Source: Pseudomonadota bacterium
GTDB lineage: Bacteria; Pseudomonadota; Alphaproteobacteria; Acetobacterales; Acetobacteraceae
Assembly (NCBI GenBank): GCA_021780935.1
Contig: JAJXXT010000021.1
Location: forward strand, 1-15,861
Length of the DNA: 15,861 bases
Reading direction: 5' to 3'
The notes under the pieces were generated by a model. That model had not been told where the DNA came from and did no database searches. It was given only the letters and a program-made list of their open reading frames with translations. A program made the position numbers and the translations under genes. Positions 13,605-15,861 of this stretch are shown piece after piece. The stretch's first letter is position 1. Each line of letters starts with the position of its first letter.

Positions 13605-15861
13605 TGTCCGTGCAAGGGGCGGCGGACGTCCCCGGCTCAGCCGGCCAGGCCACGCCACCACTGGCCGCGCTACACGAACTCGCGCTCGATCTGCGCTGGA
13701 CCTGGAGCCATTCCGCTGATGCCCTTTGGGAGCGGATCGACCCCGCGCTGTGGCAGCGAGCCCACAACCCGTGGGCCCTGCTCGAAGACGTGCCGGCGAC
13801 GCGGCTCGCAGCGCTCGCGAACGACCCCGAGTTCATCGCCTCGCTGACCGAGATTGCCGCGGAGCGGGCGGCATATCTGGCGGCACCGGGCTGGTTCGCG
13901 GAAACGCATGGGCCGGCGGCGCTCGGGGGGGTGGCCTATTTCTGCATGGAGTTCGGGCTCGGCGATGCCCTGCCGCTCTACGCGGGCGGGCTCGGCGTGC
14001 TGGCGGGCGACTATCTCAAGACCGCCAGTGATCTCAGGGTGCCGGCGATCGGCATCGGGCTGCTGTACCAGGAGGGCTATTTCCGGCAGATGATCGATGC
14101 CGCCGGCTGGCAGCAGGAGGCGTACCCCTACAACGAACCGGCGATGATGCCGGTCGAGCCGGTGCTGGATGCCTCGGGCGGCCGTCTGCACATCTTGCTC
14201 GACCTGCCGGGGCGTCGGCTGCGCCTGCGTGTCTGGCGCGCAAAGGTGGGACGCACCGCGCTCTATCTGCTCGACAGCAACGACCCGCTCAACGCGCCGG
14301 TCGATCGTGGCATCACCGGCAAGCTTTATGGCGGCGGCACCGAGTTGCGGCTATTGCAGGAAATCGTGCTCGGCGTCGCCGGCTGGCGCCTGGTCGAGGC
14401 GGTCCATCCGCAGGTCGAGATTTGCCACCTCAATGAGGGCCACGCCGCCTTCGCACTGGTGGAGCGCGCGCGCACTTTAGCCGTCCGGCTCGGGATCACC
14501 TTCGAGGCGGCGCTTTGGGCGGCCCGCGCCGGCACCGTGTTTTCCACCCACACGCCGGTGGAAGCCGGCTTCGATCGCTATCCGTTGCCACTGCTGGCGC
14601 AGTACCGCCATGCGGCGATGGGCGCGAGCGCGGACGCCGCCGCGGCCACGGCGCTGAAACTGGCGGGGACCGAGGCCGGCGGATTGTTCAATCTGGCGTT
14701 CCTGGCGCTGCGTGGATCCCATGCCGCGTTTGCTGTCAGCGCGCGGCACGAGGCCGAGAGCCGGCAGATCTTCCAGCCGCTCTTCCCGCGTTGGCCGGAA
14801 CGTGAGGTGCCGATCGGCCATGTCACCAATGGCGTGCACATGCCGAGCTGGGACTCACCGGAGGCGGACACGCTCTTCACCATCGCGGCCGGGAAGGAGC
14901 GCTGGCGGCGCATGGCCGAGCCATTGCAGGACGCGATCGCCGAGGTTGGCGACGCATCGCTGTGGGAGATGCGCGGCCGATCGCGCCAGCGCCTGGTCGG
15001 CGTGGTCCGGGAGCGGTTGCGCCGGCATCTGACCGGCCGCGGCCGCGACCCCGCCATGGTTGCCCGCGCCGAGAGCGTGCTCGACCCGAATATCCTCACG
15101 CTTGGGTTCGCCCGCCGCTTCACTGCCTACAAGCGGCCCAACCTGCTGCTGTTGGACCGACCCCGGTTGGAGCGGCTCTTATCGGACCCACACCGCCCGG
15201 TGCAGCTCGTGGTGGCGGGCAAGGCGCATCCGGCTGATGCCGAGGGCAAGCGCATGATCGCCGAATGGGTGGCCTTTGCCGCTCATCCCGAGTTCCGGGC
15301 GCGGGTGGTTTTTCTCGAGGACTACGACATCACCCTGGCGCAGGAATTGGTGCAGGGCGTGGACGTCTGGATCAACACGCCCCGCCGGCCCTGGGAGGCG
15401 TGTGGGACCAGCGGCATGAAAGTGATCCCTAATGGGGGGATCAATCTGTCGGTGCTGGACGGGTGGTGGGCCGAGGCCTTCAGGCCTGACCTTGGCTTCG
15501 GGATCAGCGCCGGCGATCAACCCGACCCCGCTGCACAGGACGCGGTCGACGCGGCCGAACTCTATGCCACGCTGGAGCGCGAGGTGCTCGCGGAGTTCTA
15601 TGCCCGCGACGGCGCCGGCATTCCGCGCGCTTGGATCGCGCGCATTCGCCGCAGCATGGCGGTGCTGTCGCCGCGCTTCAGCGCCACGCGGATGCTGCGC
15701 GACTATCTCCAGCAGGCCTATCTGCCCGCCGCGAAGGCGCTGCGCCTGCGCCTCGCCGACGGTGCGGCGCAGGCGCGCGCGCTCGCGGACTGGGAGGCGC
15801 GGCTGCGCCGGTCCTGGCCCCGGCTGCACATCGGCACGCCGGAAGCGGCGGTGACGTGTGA
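13604..15861 (+). CDS. glgP: Alpha-glucan (glycogen/maltodextrin) phosphorylase, 3' end beyond window
   Basis: Releases glucose 1-phosphate from alpha-1,4 glucan ends using phosphate and PLP; cytoplasmic, GT35. The frame is open from ATG 13604 to the last base: 752 codons, with about 90-100 residues expected beyond the edge. It is of the 'alpha-glucan family phosphorylase' type (as in actinobacteria and Thermus), not the E. coli GlgP/MalP type. It has an N-terminal DUF3417-like part with LAALHELALDLRWTWSHSA, YAGGLGVLAGDYLKTASDL (about 126-144), NEGHAAF (Glu278), GTVFSTHTPVEAGFDRY, VTNGVHMPSW and the PLP lysine Lys606 in GTSGMK before NLSVLDGWW. ATG 13604 overlaps the glgA stop; a better ribosome binding site (GAGGGG, 13518-13523) points to an in-frame ATG at 13529, adding 25 residues within glgA. 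Confidence 0.94.
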   Translation, partial: MSVQGAADVPGSAGQATPPLAALHELALDLRWTWSHSADALWERIDPALWQRAHNPWALLEDVPATRLAALANDPEFIASLTEIAAERAAYLAAPGWFAETHGPAALGGVAYFCMEFGLGDALPLYAGGLGVLAGDYLKTASDLRVPAIGIGLLYQEGYFRQMIDAAGWQQEAYPYNEPAMMPVEPVLDASGGRLHILLDLPGRRLRLRVWRAKVGRTALYLLDSNDPLNAPVDRGITGKLYGGGTELRLLQEIVLGVAGWRLVEAVHPQVEICHLNEGHAAFALVERARTLAVRLGITFEAALWAARAGTVFSTHTPVEAGFDRYPLPLLAQYRHAAMGASADAAAATALKLAGTEAGGLFNLAFLALRGSHAAFAVSARHEAESRQIFQPLFPRWPEREVPIGHVTNGVHMPSWDSPEADTLFTIAAGKERWRRMAEPLQDAIAEVGDASLWEMRGRSRQRLVGVVRERLRRHLTGRGRDPAMVARAESVLDPNILTLGFARRFTAYKRPNLLLLDRPRLERLLSDPHRPVQLVVAGKAHPADAEGKRMIAEWVAFAAHPEFRARVVFLEDYDITLAQELVQGVDVWINTPRRPWEACGTSGMKVIPNGGINLSVLDGWWAEAFRPDLGFGISAGDQPDPAAQDAVDAAELYATLEREVLAEFYARDGAGIPRAWIARIRRSMAVLSPRFSATRMLRDYLQQAYLPAAKALRLRLADGAAQARALADWEARLRRSWPRLHIGTPEAAVTC

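Overview
The window looks like a GC-rich alphaproteobacterial chromosome segment. The best guess is Acetobacteraceae/Rhodospirillales, inferred from very high GC, codon use and gene style; there is no rRNA or other marker to fix it. It contains a near-complete alpha-glucan (glycogen/maltodextrin) metabolism cluster, with a mobile-element edge on its left. No RNA gene, CRISPR array or prophage is visible.

Left edge (1-2001): the 3' part of an IS5-family (IS427-like) insertion sequence runs in from outside the window. Its transposase is split into two frames at an A4G5 run, probably a -1 frameshift site. It ends tail to tail against a minus-strand, lysine-rich gene of unknown function (358 aa) that has a central hydrophobic hairpin. 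Both stop codons come from the same CTAG. An intergenic region of about 220 bp then leads to tpiA.

Core (2002-15861): tpiA (triosephosphate isomerase, TTG start), then glgB (branching enzyme) and glgX (debranching enzyme), joined by an ATGA overlap. A minus-strand GH15 glucoamylase-type gene follows, convergent to glgX and divergent from malQ. Then come malQ (4-alpha-glucanotransferase), glgA (ADP-glucose glycogen synthase) and an alpha-glucan phosphorylase gene (glgP type) that overlaps glgA and runs off the right edge.

Together these genes can elongate (GlgA), branch (GlgB), debranch (GlgX), phosphorolyse (GlgP), disproportionate (MalQ) and hydrolyse (GH15) an intracellular alpha-glucan. 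TpiA serves the triose-phosphate step of glycolysis/gluconeogenesis downstream. The ADP-glucose pyrophosphorylase gene glgC and a phosphoglucomutase gene are not in the window and may lie beyond the right edge.

The glycogen enzymes are well supported by catalytic motifs. Nothing here is clearly a new multi-gene system. The least explained items are the 358-aa hairpin protein, the tpiA placement, the antisense cytoplasmic GH15 gene, an FNR/FixK-like box upstream of glgA, and an out-of-frame glgA/glgP overlap.
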